Source of the DNA: Streptomyces broussonetiae
GTDB taxonomy: Bacteria > Actinomycetota > Actinomycetes > Streptomycetales > Streptomycetaceae
Reading direction: 5' to 3'
Assembly (NCBI RefSeq): GCF_009796285.1
Contig: NZ_CP047020.1
Location: 2,418,001 to 2,482,000, forward strand
DNA: 64,000 bases
The position numbers were made by a program, and so were the translations under genes. Under the pieces are notes generated by a model. That model saw nothing but the letters and a program-made list of their open reading frames with translations, was not told the origin of the DNA and did no database searches. Shown here one piece after another: positions 51,209-60,219 of the stretch. Within the stretch, counting starts at the first letter, position 1. Each line of letters begins with the position of its first letter.

Positions 51209-52318
51209 ATGTCTGCGAACCCACACGACGCTCTGCCGATCCGGCTCCACGTCGACGACTCCGACTCGCCGTCCGACGTCGTCGACGCGCTGTTCCTCGG
51301 CCGCTTCGCGACGGGCGAGCAGCCGTACTCCCACGCGGTGAACATCGACCGCGTCCGCTCCGGCGCCACCCTGCTGCCCGACGGCGCCCGGGTGCTGCGC
51401 GCCGCCCGCGACGACGACCGCAGCGCGACCCTCGCCGAGGGCGACGGCTGGACGCTGCTGGTCTCCCGCTGGAACCGGGGCGCCGACGTCACGGTCACCG
51501 CGACCAGCGCCGAACTGGCGAAGCGGATCCTCGACCAGGCCACGGACGGCGCGGCCGACGAGCCCGAGCCACAGCCCGAGAACGTGACGATGGGCTTCTG
51601 GTACGTCTCCCCGCGGCGCGGCCCGCACCGCACCACCCGCCAGATCTCCGCGGGCACCTGGGACGAGGTCCGGTCCAACTACTCCGCGCCGGTGGCGGGC
51701 GCGATGGACCGTCTGATGAAGACGACCCCGCAGGACATCGCCGGCCGTCTCCTGCTGTTGCACGGCCCGCCCGGTACCGGCAAGACCTCCGCGCTGCGCA
51801 CGCTGGCCCGCTCCTGGCGGGACTGGTGCCAGGTCGACTGCGTCCTGGACCCCGAGCGCCTCTTCTCCGACGTCGGCTATCTGATGGACATCGCGATCGG
51901 TGAGGAGGACAGCGCGGGCAAGGGCCGCTGGCGCCTGCTGCTCCTCGAGGACTGCGACGAGCTGATCCGCGGCGAGGCCAAGCACACGGCGGGCCAGGCC
52001 CTGTCCCGGCTGCTGAACCTCACCGACGGCCTGCTCGGCCAGGGCCGCAACGTGCTGGTCGGCGTCACCACCAACGAGGACCTGGAGCGTCTGCACCCGG
52101 CCGTGGTCCGACCGGGCCGCTGCCTCGCCCGGATCGAGGTGGGGCCGCTGAGCCGCCAGGAGGCGAAGGACTGGCTCGGCAGCGAGGCCGAGATCCGGGA
52201 GGACGCCGTCGGCCGTGAGGGCGCCACGCTGGCCGAGCTGTACGCGCTGCGCCGGGGTACGGCCCCGACCTCGGTGCCGGGGGCCCGGGACGGAGCGGAC
52301 GCGGGGCTGTACCTGTAG
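51209..52318 (+). CDS. AAA family ATPase with N-terminal DUF5925 domain
   Basis: 369 residues. The N-terminal 150 residues match DUF5925. The AAA core has Walker A HGPPGTGKTSAL, Walker B LLLLEDCDELI, sensor-1 (VGVTTNEDLE) and the arginine stretch HPAVVRPGRC. No partner gene suggests the substrate; AAA proteins of this type usually remodel other proteins. The start MSANPHDA is chosen over a GTG six codons earlier. Confidence 0.92.
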   Translation: MSANPHDALPIRLHVDDSDSPSDVVDALFLGRFATGEQPYSHAVNIDRVRSGATLLPDGARVLRAARDDDRSATLAEGDGWTLLVSRWNRGADVTVTATSAELAKRILDQATDGAADEPEPQPENVTMGFWYVSPRRGPHRTTRQISAGTWDEVRSNYSAPVAGAMDRLMKTTPQDIAGRLLLLHGPPGTGKTSALRTLARSWRDWCQVDCVLDPERLFSDVGYLMDIAIGEEDSAGKGRWRLLLLEDCDELIRGEAKHTAGQALSRLLNLTDGLLGQGRNVLVGVTTNEDLERLHPAVVRPGRCLARIEVGPLSRQEAKDWLGSEAEIREDAVGREGATLAELYALRRGTAPTSVPGARDGADAGLYL

Positions 52319-52333
52319 TGCTTTGATGGTGCT

Positions 52334-53104
52334 GTGACCTTGTTCGTCGGCACCTCCGGGTGGCAGTACAAGGACTGGCGGGACCGCGTCTATCCGGCCG
52401 GGGTCCCGGCACGGCTGTGGCTGGAGGAGTACACGCGCCTCTTCGCGACGGTGGAGATCAACAACGCGTTCTACCGCCTGCCGTCCCGCGAGAACTTCGA
52501 AGCGTGGCGGGAGCGCGTCCCGGAGGACTTCGTCGTCGCGGTCAAGGCCAGCCGCTATCTGACCCACATCAAGCGCCTGAAGGAGCCTGCCGAACCGGTC
52601 GGGCGCCTGATGTCCCATGCCGCGGGCCTCGGCGACCGCCTGGGCCCGGTCCTGCTCCAGCTCCCTCCGACCCTGCGCGCCGATCCGGCCCTGCTGGACG
52701 CCTGTCTGGCCTGCTTCCCGTCCGGTACGAGGGTCGCGGTCGAGCCGCGCCACGACTCCTGGTGGACATCCGAGGTGCGCGCGGTGCTGTCGGCCCGGGG
52801 CGCGGCCCTGTGCTGGGCCGACGTCCTGGCCCGCCCGGTCACCCCGCTGTGGCGCACCACCGACTGGGGCTACGTCCGCTTCCACGAGGGCCGGGCCACC
52901 CCCTGGCCGCGCTACGGCACACGGTCCCTGGAGACCTGGGTGGACCGCATCGCCACGACCTGGGCCGACGCGTATGACGTGTACGCCTACTTCAACAACG
53001 ATCCCGGCGGGGCGGCGGTGGAGGACGCGGTGACGTTCGGGAGGGCGGCACAGCGGGCGGGCCGGACGGTGACACGGGTACCGGAGCCGGCGAAGCACCG
53101 GTGA
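52334..53104 (+). CDS. DUF72 domain protein
   Basis: 256 residues of TIM-barrel fold. The family signatures FVGTSGWQYKDWRDRVYP, TVEINNAFYRLP and YAYFNNDPGGAAVEDA are present. Function in bacteria is unproven. The GTG start lies 15 bp after the AAA ATPase stop, so they are probably co-transcribed. Confidence 0.93.
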   Translation: MTLFVGTSGWQYKDWRDRVYPAGVPARLWLEEYTRLFATVEINNAFYRLPSRENFEAWRERVPEDFVVAVKASRYLTHIKRLKEPAEPVGRLMSHAAGLGDRLGPVLLQLPPTLRADPALLDACLACFPSGTRVAVEPRHDSWWTSEVRAVLSARGAALCWADVLARPVTPLWRTTDWGYVRFHEGRATPWPRYGTRSLETWVDRIATTWADAYDVYAYFNNDPGGAAVEDAVTFGRAAQRAGRTVTRVPEPAKHR

Positions 53105-53119
53105 CCACCCGGAGAGCCG

Positions 53120-53488
53120 CTACTGCCCGTAGGCCGCCCGCAGCGCGTCCCGCACGGCGGCCAGCGCCTCCCCCTCGGCCAGCCCCAACCGCCGCACCCG
53201 ATCGGCATAGGCCTGCGCGGCGGCTGCTGCCTCCCGCTCCGCGGCCGAGCCGGCGGCAGCGACGAACGTGCCGTTGCGCCCCCGTGTCTCGATCACCCCG
53301 TCGGCCTCCAGCGCCCGGTACGCCTTGGCCACCGTGTTCACCGCGAGTCCGAGGGACTCGGCCAGCCCCCGCACGGTCGGCAGCCGGTGTCCCACCGGCA
53401 GCGCCCCGGAGCGCGCCTGCTCGGAAATCTGCGCCCGGACCTGCTCGTACGGGGGCGCGCTGTCATTGATGCGGATCTTCAGGCTCAC
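53120..53488 (-). CDS. GntR family regulator, YtrA subfamily
   Basis: 122 residues. The winged helix LPTVRGLAESLGLAVNTVAKAYRALE is followed by only about 50 residues, the YtrA layout. The start GTG (VSLKIRINDSAPPY) has GGGAG 9 nt upstream. YtrA regulators usually control an ABC exporter, but none is adjacent. It diverges from the acetyltransferase gene. Confidence 0.93.
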   Translation of the reverse strand: MSLKIRINDSAPPYEQVRAQISEQARSGALPVGHRLPTVRGLAESLGLAVNTVAKAYRALEADGVIETRGRNGTFVAAAGSAAEREAAAAAQAYADRVRRLGLAEGEALAAVRDALRAAYGQ

Positions 53489-53559
53489 GGCCCGATTCTC
53501 CCGCACCCGCCGGAAAATGAGAGGCACCCCGGGCCCGCCTGCGCCTACCGTCCCTGCTC

Positions 53560-54489
53560 ATGACAGTCATCGTGCGCGACCTGCGCCCCGGCGACCGGTC
53601 CGACGTCGAGTCCTTCGCACGGGTGCGGCATCTCGCCCTGCCCTACATCCTGTGGACCCCGGACGCCATCCTCCACCACGTCACCCGCACTTCCCCCGAG
53701 GCCCGGTTCAGGTCCCTGGTCGCGGAGGAGGACGGCGAGACGATCGGCACCGCCCAGGTCTCGCTCGCGCATGACAGCCCGGAGCCGGGCCAGGGGCTGC
53801 TCAACATCTATGTGCACCCGGAGCGTACCGGGCGCGGCGCGGGCGGGCGGCTGGTCCGCGCGGCCGAGGAGCACCTGTCCGCACACGGGGCGACGAAGCT
53901 GTTCGCCTGGCTCCTGGACGAGCCGGCCAACCGGGCCTTCGCCGAACGGCGCGGCTACCGGGCCGGGCGGACCGCGCACTTCCTGCGCCTGGACCTGGCC
54001 GAGGCCGCTCTGCCGCCGCTGCCCGCTCCCCCGGCAGGCGTCGACGTGCGCACGGCCGCCGACTTCCTGGCCGACCCGCGCCCGTTGTTCCAGCTGGACG
54101 CGGAGACACATGCCGACGAACCGAGCGACGTGGACCACGAGTTCACCGACTACGAGGCCTGGGTCGAGGAGACCTGGCAGCACCCGCTGCTCGACCGCGA
54201 CCTGACCACCGTCGTGGTGGCCGACGGCCGGCCCGCAGCATTCAGCGTGGCGTTCACCGACGGCGGTTCCCGGTACGCCACGGCCATGACCGGTACCGCC
54301 CGCGCCTACCGCGGACGCGGTCTGGCCAGGCTTGCCAAGACCTACGCGCTGCACCGCGCCCGCGCCGCCGGCTGCACACAGGCGCTCACGGGCAACGACT
54401 CCGGCAACGGTCCGATGCTCGCGATCAACAGGTCCCTGGGTTACGAAATCTGCGCGACGGAGGTCCGTTATGTCCGCGAACTCGGCTGA
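53560..54489 (+). CDS. double-GNAT N-acetyltransferase
   Basis: 309 residues with two GNAT domains. The first has the acetyl-CoA pyrophosphate loop (VHPERTGRGAGGRLVRAA); the second has AYRGRGLARLAKTYAL and NRSLGYEI. Tandem GNAT proteins of this size include mycothiol synthase (MshD), but family membership is not certain. It overlaps the DUF402 gene by 20 bp. Confidence 0.88.
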   Translation: MTVIVRDLRPGDRSDVESFARVRHLALPYILWTPDAILHHVTRTSPEARFRSLVAEEDGETIGTAQVSLAHDSPEPGQGLLNIYVHPERTGRGAGGRLVRAAEEHLSAHGATKLFAWLLDEPANRAFAERRGYRAGRTAHFLRLDLAEAALPPLPAPPAGVDVRTAADFLADPRPLFQLDAETHADEPSDVDHEFTDYEAWVEETWQHPLLDRDLTTVVVADGRPAAFSVAFTDGGSRYATAMTGTARAYRGRGLARLAKTYALHRARAAGCTQALTGNDSGNGPMLAINRSLGYEICATEVRYVRELG

Positions 54490-54970
54490 GCCGACCGCCC
54501 GGTTGGAGGTCGTGCTGGTCAAGGCCGGGCGTACGAAGATCCGTTACCCGGCCGAACTGCTCCACGACGACGGCACCCGCATCGCCGTCCGCGCGCCGTG
54601 GGCGGGCGCCGGCGTCCGGGACTTCGGCTTCGTCCGCTTCGAGCCGGGTGACGTCTTCACCGAGTACTACTGGCGGGACCGCTGGTACGCGGTGAAGGAG
54701 GTCCGCGCCGGGGACGGCACGGTGAAGGGCTGGTACTGCGACATCACCCGCCCGGCGGTGCGCACCGGCGCCGAACTGGTCGTGGAGGACCTCGATCTGG
54801 ACCTGTGGCGCTCCGCCGACGGCAGGGACGTACGACGGCTGGACGAGGACGAGTTCGCCGCCGGCGGGCTGGCGTGGACGGACCCCGCGGCCGCCGCCGC
54901 CGCCGTGGCCGCACTGGACGAACTGGAGCAGCTGGCCCGCACCGGCGGCTTCGCGAAGCTTCTGACCTGA
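54470..54970 (+). CDS. DUF402 domain protein
   Basis: 166 residues. FEPGDVFTEYYWRDRWYAVKEV and GWYCDITRP match DUF402, a family that includes nucleoside-phosphate hydrolases. A possible DUF402 metal site lies in the YCDITRP and EDLDLDLW stretches. GGAGG lies 6 nt before the ATG. It overlaps the upstream GNAT gene and is surely in the same operon. Confidence 0.88.
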   Translation: MSANSAEPTARLEVVLVKAGRTKIRYPAELLHDDGTRIAVRAPWAGAGVRDFGFVRFEPGDVFTEYYWRDRWYAVKEVRAGDGTVKGWYCDITRPAVRTGAELVVEDLDLDLWRSADGRDVRRLDEDEFAAGGLAWTDPAAAAAAVAALDELEQLARTGGFAKLLT

Positions 54971-54975
54971 CCCCT

Positions 54976-55614
54976 TCAGTCCTTGAGGTCACCCATGTCC
55001 GCCACCACCGCGTACCGCTCGTCCCGCACGGCTCTGCCCCACAGCAGCGGGTCGCCGGAGAGCCGCTCCACGCGGATGTCCGCGCTCAGCGGCGCGAGCA
55101 GGGTGGTGAGGCGGTCGGCGGGTATGCCGACGGGGTCGAGGGTCCCCCAGACCCCCTCGACCAGCACGAACCGCCCGCGGGGCCGCAGCAGCTCCCGCCA
55201 GTGCCGCAGCACCCGGTCCGGCGCGGGCAGCGTCCACAGCACATGCCGTACCAGGACGACGTCGAAGCTCCGCTCGCCCACCGGCGGGGCCGAGGCGTCC
55301 CCCCACAGGACCGCCGCGGCCCGACCGGCGAGCTTGGCGCGGGCCCGGTCGGCCATCGCCCGGGACGCGTCGACGGCCGTGACCCGGTGTCCCTGTTCGG
55401 CCGCGAGCAGTGAGAGGCTGCCGGTGCCGCAGCCGAGGTCGAGGACGTCGGCGGGCTGCTCGGGCAGCCAGCTCCGCAGTCTGGCCGCCCACGCCGCGCG
55501 GACCTCGAGGTCGCGCAGGCCGTGGTCCGGCTCGTCGTCGAAACCGGCGGCCTCGACGTCCCAGTCGATCTCGCCGGCAGCCGGCGGGTCCGTGTGGTCG
55601 TCCGTGTGCGTCAT
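54976..55614 (-). CDS. class I SAM-dependent methyltransferase
   Basis: 212 residues. SAM-binding motif I is VLDLGCGTGSLSLLAAEQG near residues 57-75; motif II (FDVVLVRHVLWTLP) and post-II follow. This resembles the methyltransferase 11/25 type. The substrate is unknown. It converges on the DUF402 gene with only 5 bp between stops. Confidence 0.92.
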   Translation of the reverse strand: MTHTDDHTDPPAAGEIDWDVEAAGFDDEPDHGLRDLEVRAAWAARLRSWLPEQPADVLDLGCGTGSLSLLAAEQGHRVTAVDASRAMADRARAKLAGRAAAVLWGDASAPPVGERSFDVVLVRHVLWTLPAPDRVLRHWRELLRPRGRFVLVEGVWGTLDPVGIPADRLTTLLAPLSADIRVERLSGDPLLWGRAVRDERYAVVADMGDLKD

Positions 55615-55724
55615 ACCCGAAGAGTGACAGCCGCCACTGACAATCCGGCTCCGATGAGGAACTCTCCCCCCAAGCGTCTACCTCCGTGGGACACGGATTC
55701 CGGTAGGCACGGAAGGAGGCAGCC

Positions 55725-55859
55725 ATGCGCCGCACAACCGTGCGCAAGCCCCTGAAGAAGACGGACAGCCGCCGGATCCGTGAAGAGGATCAGGAGCGCC
55801 CCGCAGGGCGTCCGGAGGTACGCAAGGACATCGCGCGCACCTGGTGGCCCGACGGCTGA
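55725..55859 (+). CDS. 44-residue conserved basic protein
   Basis: A short gene reading MRRTTVRKPLKKTDSRRIRE and ending in IARTWWPDG. GGAAGGAGG lies 6 nt before the ATG, a near-perfect binding site. It has strong charge (many Arg/Lys/Glu) and no membrane segment. I recognise it as a small Streptomyces hypothetical protein. Function unknown. Confidence 0.72.
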   Translation: MRRTTVRKPLKKTDSRRIREEDQERPAGRPEVRKDIARTWWPDG

Positions 55860-55892
55860 CCCGCAGGGTCCGCCTCTCGGGCCGGCGCGGTG

Positions 55893-56351
55893 TCAGTCCA
55901 GCCGTTTGCGGTAGTGGATCCGGTCGTAGGGGCCGTCGACGCGCCGTTGCACGGCCTCGTAACCGTACTTGGGATAGATCTTCTGGTTCTCCCACATCAT
56001 CGCGTTCGTGTAGAGCCTGATCTCGCCGAGGCCCAGCTGACGCGCGCGTGCCTCGACGAACCGCAGCAACCGCCGTCCGACGCCCGTGCCATGGGCGTCG
56101 GGACGGACGGCGATGCTGTCCAGGAAGAGATGGTCGGCGCGCGCCTCGATCACGACCAGCCCGCCGACGGGCTCGCCGGTGACGAACACCCTGCCCGCGG
56201 CCACGTTTGCCATGTGGTCCGCCTCCATGGGCGCGGGCACCACACCGATGCGCTCGATGTAGGGGCGGTAGGCCGCGTCCGTCACGGCCTTCACCACCGG
56301 CACGTCGTCGGCGACAGCGGGGCGCACCCGCTCCGGATCCTCTTCGATCAT
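55893..56351 (-). CDS. GNAT family N-acetyltransferase
   Basis: 152 residues. The acetyl-CoA binding motif A is IAVRPDAHGTGVGRRLLRF and motif B contains KIYPKYGYEAV. Single-domain GNAT of typical length. The acceptor amine is unknown. Confidence 0.93.
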   Translation of the reverse strand: MIEEDPERVRPAVADDVPVVKAVTDAAYRPYIERIGVVPAPMEADHMANVAAGRVFVTGEPVGGLVVIEARADHLFLDSIAVRPDAHGTGVGRRLLRFVEARARQLGLGEIRLYTNAMMWENQKIYPKYGYEAVQRRVDGPYDRIHYRKRLD

Positions 56352-56464
56352 GACCGCACGCTATCTGCCCGAGCACGGTCCGAGCACTTCCTCGGCAAGG
56401 TGGGGCGGGCTCGTACGGTGTCCCGTCGGCGCGGGAACCGCGGCGACGCGTTGTCCGAGCGCCG

Positions 56465-57466
56465 TCAGCCCGTGGACCCGTGCGGGGCACCCGGCTCGGG
56501 CAGCAGCCGAGCGCTGAGACGCTCCGCGCTCGGCCAGCGTACGTCGTGAACCCAGCGGAGCTTCTCGAACACCCAGATGAGGCGGGCCGACGGGTCGAGC
56601 TGCCCCGGCAGCACGCCGTGGCGCGCGCCCGTGGGATCGGCGTGATGTGAGTTGTGCCAGCTCTCACCGAAGGACACCAGTGCGAGCGGCCAGAAGTTGG
56701 TGGCCCTGTCCCGGCCGGCGAAGGGGCGCCTGCCGGCGACGTGGCAGATGGAGTTCACCGACCAGGTGACATGGTGCAGCAGCGCCATCCGGATCACGCC
56801 GGCCCAGAAGAACCCGGTCAGCGCTCCGGTCCAGGTGCCGGTGACGAACCCGCCGACCAGTGCCGGGGCCAGGAGCGACATGGCAACCAGTGGCCCGAAG
56901 AGCTGACCGATGAGCCGCAGGTCGGGATCGGCGGCGATGTCGGGCGCGAACCTGGCCCGGTTGCTCAGTTCGCGCTTGAGCATCCACCCGATGTGCGCGT
57001 GCAGAAGTCCCCTGAGCAGCGCGCGTGTGTCGGTCCCGTAGCGCCAGGGCGAGTGCGGGTCGCCCTCGCGGTCGGCGAAGGCGTGGTGGCGCCGGTGGTT
57101 CGCCACCCACTGGACCGGCGAGCCCTCGACCCCCAGCGAACCCGCGACGGCCAGGGCGATCCGCAGACCCCGCCGTGCCTTGAACGAGCGGTGCGTGAAG
57201 AGGCGGTGATAACCCACCGTGAGGCCGAAGCCGGACACCAGGTAGGCGACGGCCGCCATGCCGGCGTCCAGCGCGGACAGCCCTCGTCCCCACACGAACG
57301 GCACGACGGCGATCAGGGAGATCGGCGGGCCGACCACGAAGATCCACATGGCCACCCCCGCCGCGGCCGTCTGGGGGGCGTCGAGCAGTGGCCTGACCCC
57401 GGCCACGGCATCGGCGTCGGGTTCGACAGCGGTCTGTTCGGTAGGGTCGACGTCGCTCGGGTTCAT
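56465..57466 (-). CDS. acyl-CoA / delta-9 fatty acid desaturase
   Basis: 333 residues, polytopic. The three histidine boxes of membrane di-iron desaturases are HRLFTH, HRRHH and HNSHH, with hydrophobic pairs between them. It introduces a double bond into a fatty acyl chain using O2 and an electron donor. The start MNPSDVDP has GAGGAA upstream. No reductase or ferredoxin gene is next to it. Confidence 0.95.
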   Translation of the reverse strand: MNPSDVDPTEQTAVEPDADAVAGVRPLLDAPQTAAAGVAMWIFVVGPPISLIAVVPFVWGRGLSALDAGMAAVAYLVSGFGLTVGYHRLFTHRSFKARRGLRIALAVAGSLGVEGSPVQWVANHRRHHAFADREGDPHSPWRYGTDTRALLRGLLHAHIGWMLKRELSNRARFAPDIAADPDLRLIGQLFGPLVAMSLLAPALVGGFVTGTWTGALTGFFWAGVIRMALLHHVTWSVNSICHVAGRRPFAGRDRATNFWPLALVSFGESWHNSHHADPTGARHGVLPGQLDPSARLIWVFEKLRWVHDVRWPSAERLSARLLPEPGAPHGSTG

Positions 57467-57745
57467 GGGTTCCTCGCCATCGCTCAAGCCCTTCGGAGCC
57501 GGCGCCGGACCGACCTGGATCGCGCGCCCGTGTGCTGTCGAACGCGCTCGGCGGTCCCGGGCCCACGATCGCACCGGGCGGCATCCATGCAGGTCGTCGC
57601 GGATGTCCAGGGCGTGAACGTCACGGGACTGAATCTCCGTCGGCCCCTGGCACGGGTGCTGGGCCTCGCGGGGCGTGGGACAGAGGGGACCAGCGGCGCC
57701 GGTCTCGCCCTCCTGTGCCGTCCTCGACGCCCCCGCGGCCGCCCT

Positions 57746-58020
57746 TCAGAGGAAGACGCGAGCGATATCGAGCCGGCTCTGCGCATCCGTGACTCCCAAC
57801 GTCGCCACATGCCGGAGCCGAGCCGTGGGACGGCGTGAGACGCCCAGTGCGTCGAAGACGTCCTGTCCGTGAGCCCACGTCTCCATCAGGCGAAGCGGCA
57901 CCATGAGCGCTGCGGTCCGCTGCGAGCCGTACCACGGAAACCCATGGCCCCATGGACGTCATGCAGCGCCGCTGCCACCGCGGTTCGGCCGGCACGCCAT
58001 CGTTCCAGCAGTTCCGATCG
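57746..58020 (-). pseudogene. fragment of a TIGR03084/maleylpyruvate-isomerase-like metal-binding protein
   Basis: Read on the minus strand, SELLERWRAGRTAVAAALHD continues after a one-base shift as GFPWYGSQRTAALMVPLRLM and then ETWAHGQDVFDALGV and RLRHVATLGV, ending at a stop at 57746. RLMETWAHGQDV and RLRHVAHLGV are hallmarks of this family, which belongs to the DinB/mycothiol-dependent metal-binding group. The N-terminal half, the rest of the C-terminus and an intact frame are missing. It sits in a 740-bp gap between the desaturase and LPMO genes; the rest of the gap shows nothing I can name. Confidence 0.7.
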
Positions 58021-58209
58021 CGGTGTGGCTGCTCCCGCCGCCGCGTCCCCTCCCCTCTTCCTGAGCCCCCGGTTAGTCCGGCCTTAACGGGACCATAAGG
58101 ATCCCCTCCACCCGCCCTCAGCAGGCGATTTCAGGGTTTCTTGGGGCTAGCTTCGGATCGCCCCCCCACGGGATCCAGCCTGCCGAAGCCGTCTTCCGAG
58201 GAGTTCCGC

Positions 58210-59223
58210 ATGCCCGCTCGTGCCCGCCGTAGGGCCGCCGCCGTCGCCTTGCTCGGTCTGCCGCCGCTCGCCCTGACCGCGCTGGCCGCCGCTCCCGCGT
58301 CCGCGCACGGTTCGATGGGCGACCCGGTCAGCCGGGTCTCGCAGTGCTACGCGGAGGGGCCGGAGAACCCCCGGTCGGCCGCGTGCAAGGCGGCCGTGGC
58401 GGCCGGCGGCACGCAGGCTCTGTACGACTGGAACGGCATCCGGATCGGCGACGCGGCCGGCCGCCACCAGCAGTTGATCCCGGACGGCAAGCTGTGCAGC
58501 GCGAACGACGAGGAGTTCAAGGGCCTCGACCTGGCCCGCGCCGACTGGCCGGCGACGAGCGTGCGCAGCGGGTCGTACACCTTCAAGTACCGGGTCACCG
58601 CCCAGCACAAGGGCACCTTCACGGTCTACCTGACCAAGCCCGGCTACGACCCGGCGAAGCCACTGGCCTGGTCCGAGCTGGATCTGGCGCACCCCGTGGC
58701 GACGGCCACCGACCCGGTCGCCTCGGGCGGGTTCTACACCTTCTCGGGCACGCTTGCGCAGCGCACGGGCAAGCAGTTGCTGTATGCGATCTGGCAGCGC
58801 TCGGACAGCCCGGAAGCGTTCTACTCCTGCTCGGACGTCGACTTCGGCGGCACCACAGGAAGCACGGCAGGCACGGCAGGCGCAGGGGGCACCGCAGGCG
58901 CGGGAAGCACGAAAGCCGCCCCCGCCCCGGCCGCCTCCGCACCCACCGACCAGCAGATCGCGGCCGGTGCCGGCAGGTCGACGATGAGCCACCACGGCCA
59001 CGGCGGCGACGCGACCGGCTCACCGGCCCGGCAGCCCACCGCTTCCTCCCCCGTGCCCGGCACGCCCAACGCGCCCGAGGCCGCCGGCACTTCGCAGAAC
59101 CTGGCGGAGACCGGCGCATCCACCGGCACCACCTACCTGGCACTCGGCGGCGCGGGCGCGCTGGCGCTGGGCTCGGCCACGCTGTTCCTGTCGGTACGGC
59201 GGCGCTCGACCGGCCGCCGTTGA
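58210..59223 (+). CDS. AA10 lytic polysaccharide monooxygenase with LAETG sorting signal
   Basis: 337 residues. A signal peptide ends in PASAHGSM, so mature His1 forms half of the copper histidine brace; the second His is in RVTAQHKGTF and the axial Phe in CSDVDF. This is the chitin/cellulose-oxidising AA10 fold. A Gly/Ala/Thr- and His-rich linker leads to LAETGAS, a hydrophobic helix and an RRRSTGRR tail: a LAxTG-type cell-wall sorting signal. It should therefore be held on the surface. GAGGAG lies 6 nt before the ATG. Confidence 0.93.
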   Translation: MPARARRRAAAVALLGLPPLALTALAAAPASAHGSMGDPVSRVSQCYAEGPENPRSAACKAAVAAGGTQALYDWNGIRIGDAAGRHQQLIPDGKLCSANDEEFKGLDLARADWPATSVRSGSYTFKYRVTAQHKGTFTVYLTKPGYDPAKPLAWSELDLAHPVATATDPVASGGFYTFSGTLAQRTGKQLLYAIWQRSDSPEAFYSCSDVDFGGTTGSTAGTAGAGGTAGAGSTKAAPAPAASAPTDQQIAAGAGRSTMSHHGHGGDATGSPARQPTASSPVPGTPNAPEAAGTSQNLAETGASTGTTYLALGGAGALALGSATLFLSVRRRSTGRR

Positions 59224-59228
59224 GGGTT

Positions 59229-59267
59229 CCGGGGCCTGTCCGGCGGCTCAGGCCGGACGGGCCCCGG
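59229..59267. terminator. strong bidirectional terminator
   Basis: A 16-bp stem with a single G-U pair (CCGGGGCC-T-GTCCGGC with its partner at 59252-59267) closes a short loop between the LPMO and lipase stops. Confidence 0.85.
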
Positions 59268-59273
59268 CGCGCG

Positions 59274-60137
59274 TCAGCTGAGGGCCGACGCGCAGCTGGT
59301 GGCGCTCGCACGGGCCGGGTCGAGCGCGTTGGCCACCTCGTGGAAGGCGATGCGGTCGAACAGGCCGATCGCGACGTGTTCGGAGAGGTCGAGCGGGCAC
59401 AGGTCCTGGAGCAGGACGTTGTGGACGTCCGAGCCGCTCAGGTACTGACTCTGCCAGGGCGTGGCCACCTCGTCGTACTTGGTGGCGATGACCGTGTAGT
59501 GCACTCCGGGGACGGTGTCGCCGCCCGCGTTGAGCTTGGCGAGGAAGTCGGAGCCGGGGATCTGGTCGGCGAGGCCGGGGGTGGTGGCCTTGATCAGGTC
59601 CGCGGCGCCGGGGAAGTACGGCAGCAGGTTGGTGAGGCCGCTGAGGGTGGCGCCGTGGTTGTCGGGGGCGAGCCCGACGAGGGCGTTCACCTTGGCGGCG
59701 CCGCCGAGGAACCTCAGGTAGTAGCGGGGCATCATGCCGCCCTGGGAGTGGCCGACGAGGTCGGCCTTGGCGGCACCGGTCGCGGTGAGCACCTTGTCGA
59801 CGAAGGCGGACAGCTGCTCGGCCGACTTGTCGATGGGGCCGAGGCCGTAGAAGACGGGGACGCCGGGCAGTTGGCCGTAGTCGAGGGAGAAGACGCAGTA
59901 TCCGCGGGTCTCCAGATAGGGGGCGAGGGAGAGCCAGTTGTCGACCGAGTTGCCCAGGGTGCCGTGCACCAGGACGACCGGGCGGGGATGGGCGGCGGAA
60001 GGCTTGCAGGCATAGTCGTTCCAACCGCTGCTCGGGGCGCTGTCGGCAGCGTGCGCGGTGGCGGCGGGAACGGCGGCGACGGCGGCGGTGAGCAGGAGCG
60101 CGGCCAGGGGTCTGAGAACTCGCTTCCAGGGCAGCAT
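59274..60137 (-). CDS. secreted triacylglycerol lipase/esterase
   Basis: 287 residues. A signal peptide (PLAALLLTAAVAAVPAATAHAAD) precedes PVVLVHGTLGNSVDNW (oxyanion region) and nucleophile elbow DLVGHSQGGMMP. The catalytic His is likely in IAFHEVANAL. It resembles the secreted alpha/beta-hydrolase lipases of actinobacteria. A CRP-like palindrome and two TTAC-N6-GTA(A/G) repeats lie upstream, suggesting carbon-source control. Confidence 0.92.
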   Translation of the reverse strand: MLPWKRVLRPLAALLLTAAVAAVPAATAHAADSAPSSGWNDYACKPSAAHPRPVVLVHGTLGNSVDNWLSLAPYLETRGYCVFSLDYGQLPGVPVFYGLGPIDKSAEQLSAFVDKVLTATGAAKADLVGHSQGGMMPRYYLRFLGGAAKVNALVGLAPDNHGATLSGLTNLLPYFPGAADLIKATTPGLADQIPGSDFLAKLNAGGDTVPGVHYTVIATKYDEVATPWQSQYLSGSDVHNVLLQDLCPLDLSEHVAIGLFDRIAFHEVANALDPARASATSCASALS

Positions 60138-60183
60138 CGGGTGATCTCCTTGCGGCTCAAGGGAGGTGCGACGGCCTTACCCT

Positions 60184-60197
60184 GTGATCCGGATCAC
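60184..60197. promoter_or_regulatory. CRP-like palindrome upstream of the lipase gene
   Basis: GTGATCCGGATCAC is a perfect 14-bp palindrome matching the GTGA-N6-TCAC core used by CRP-family proteins, including the Streptomyces Crp motif. It lies 47 bp upstream of the start codon. Confidence 0.6.
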
Positions 60198-60219
60198 GAG
60201 GATGCTGTTCACTCGTCAA

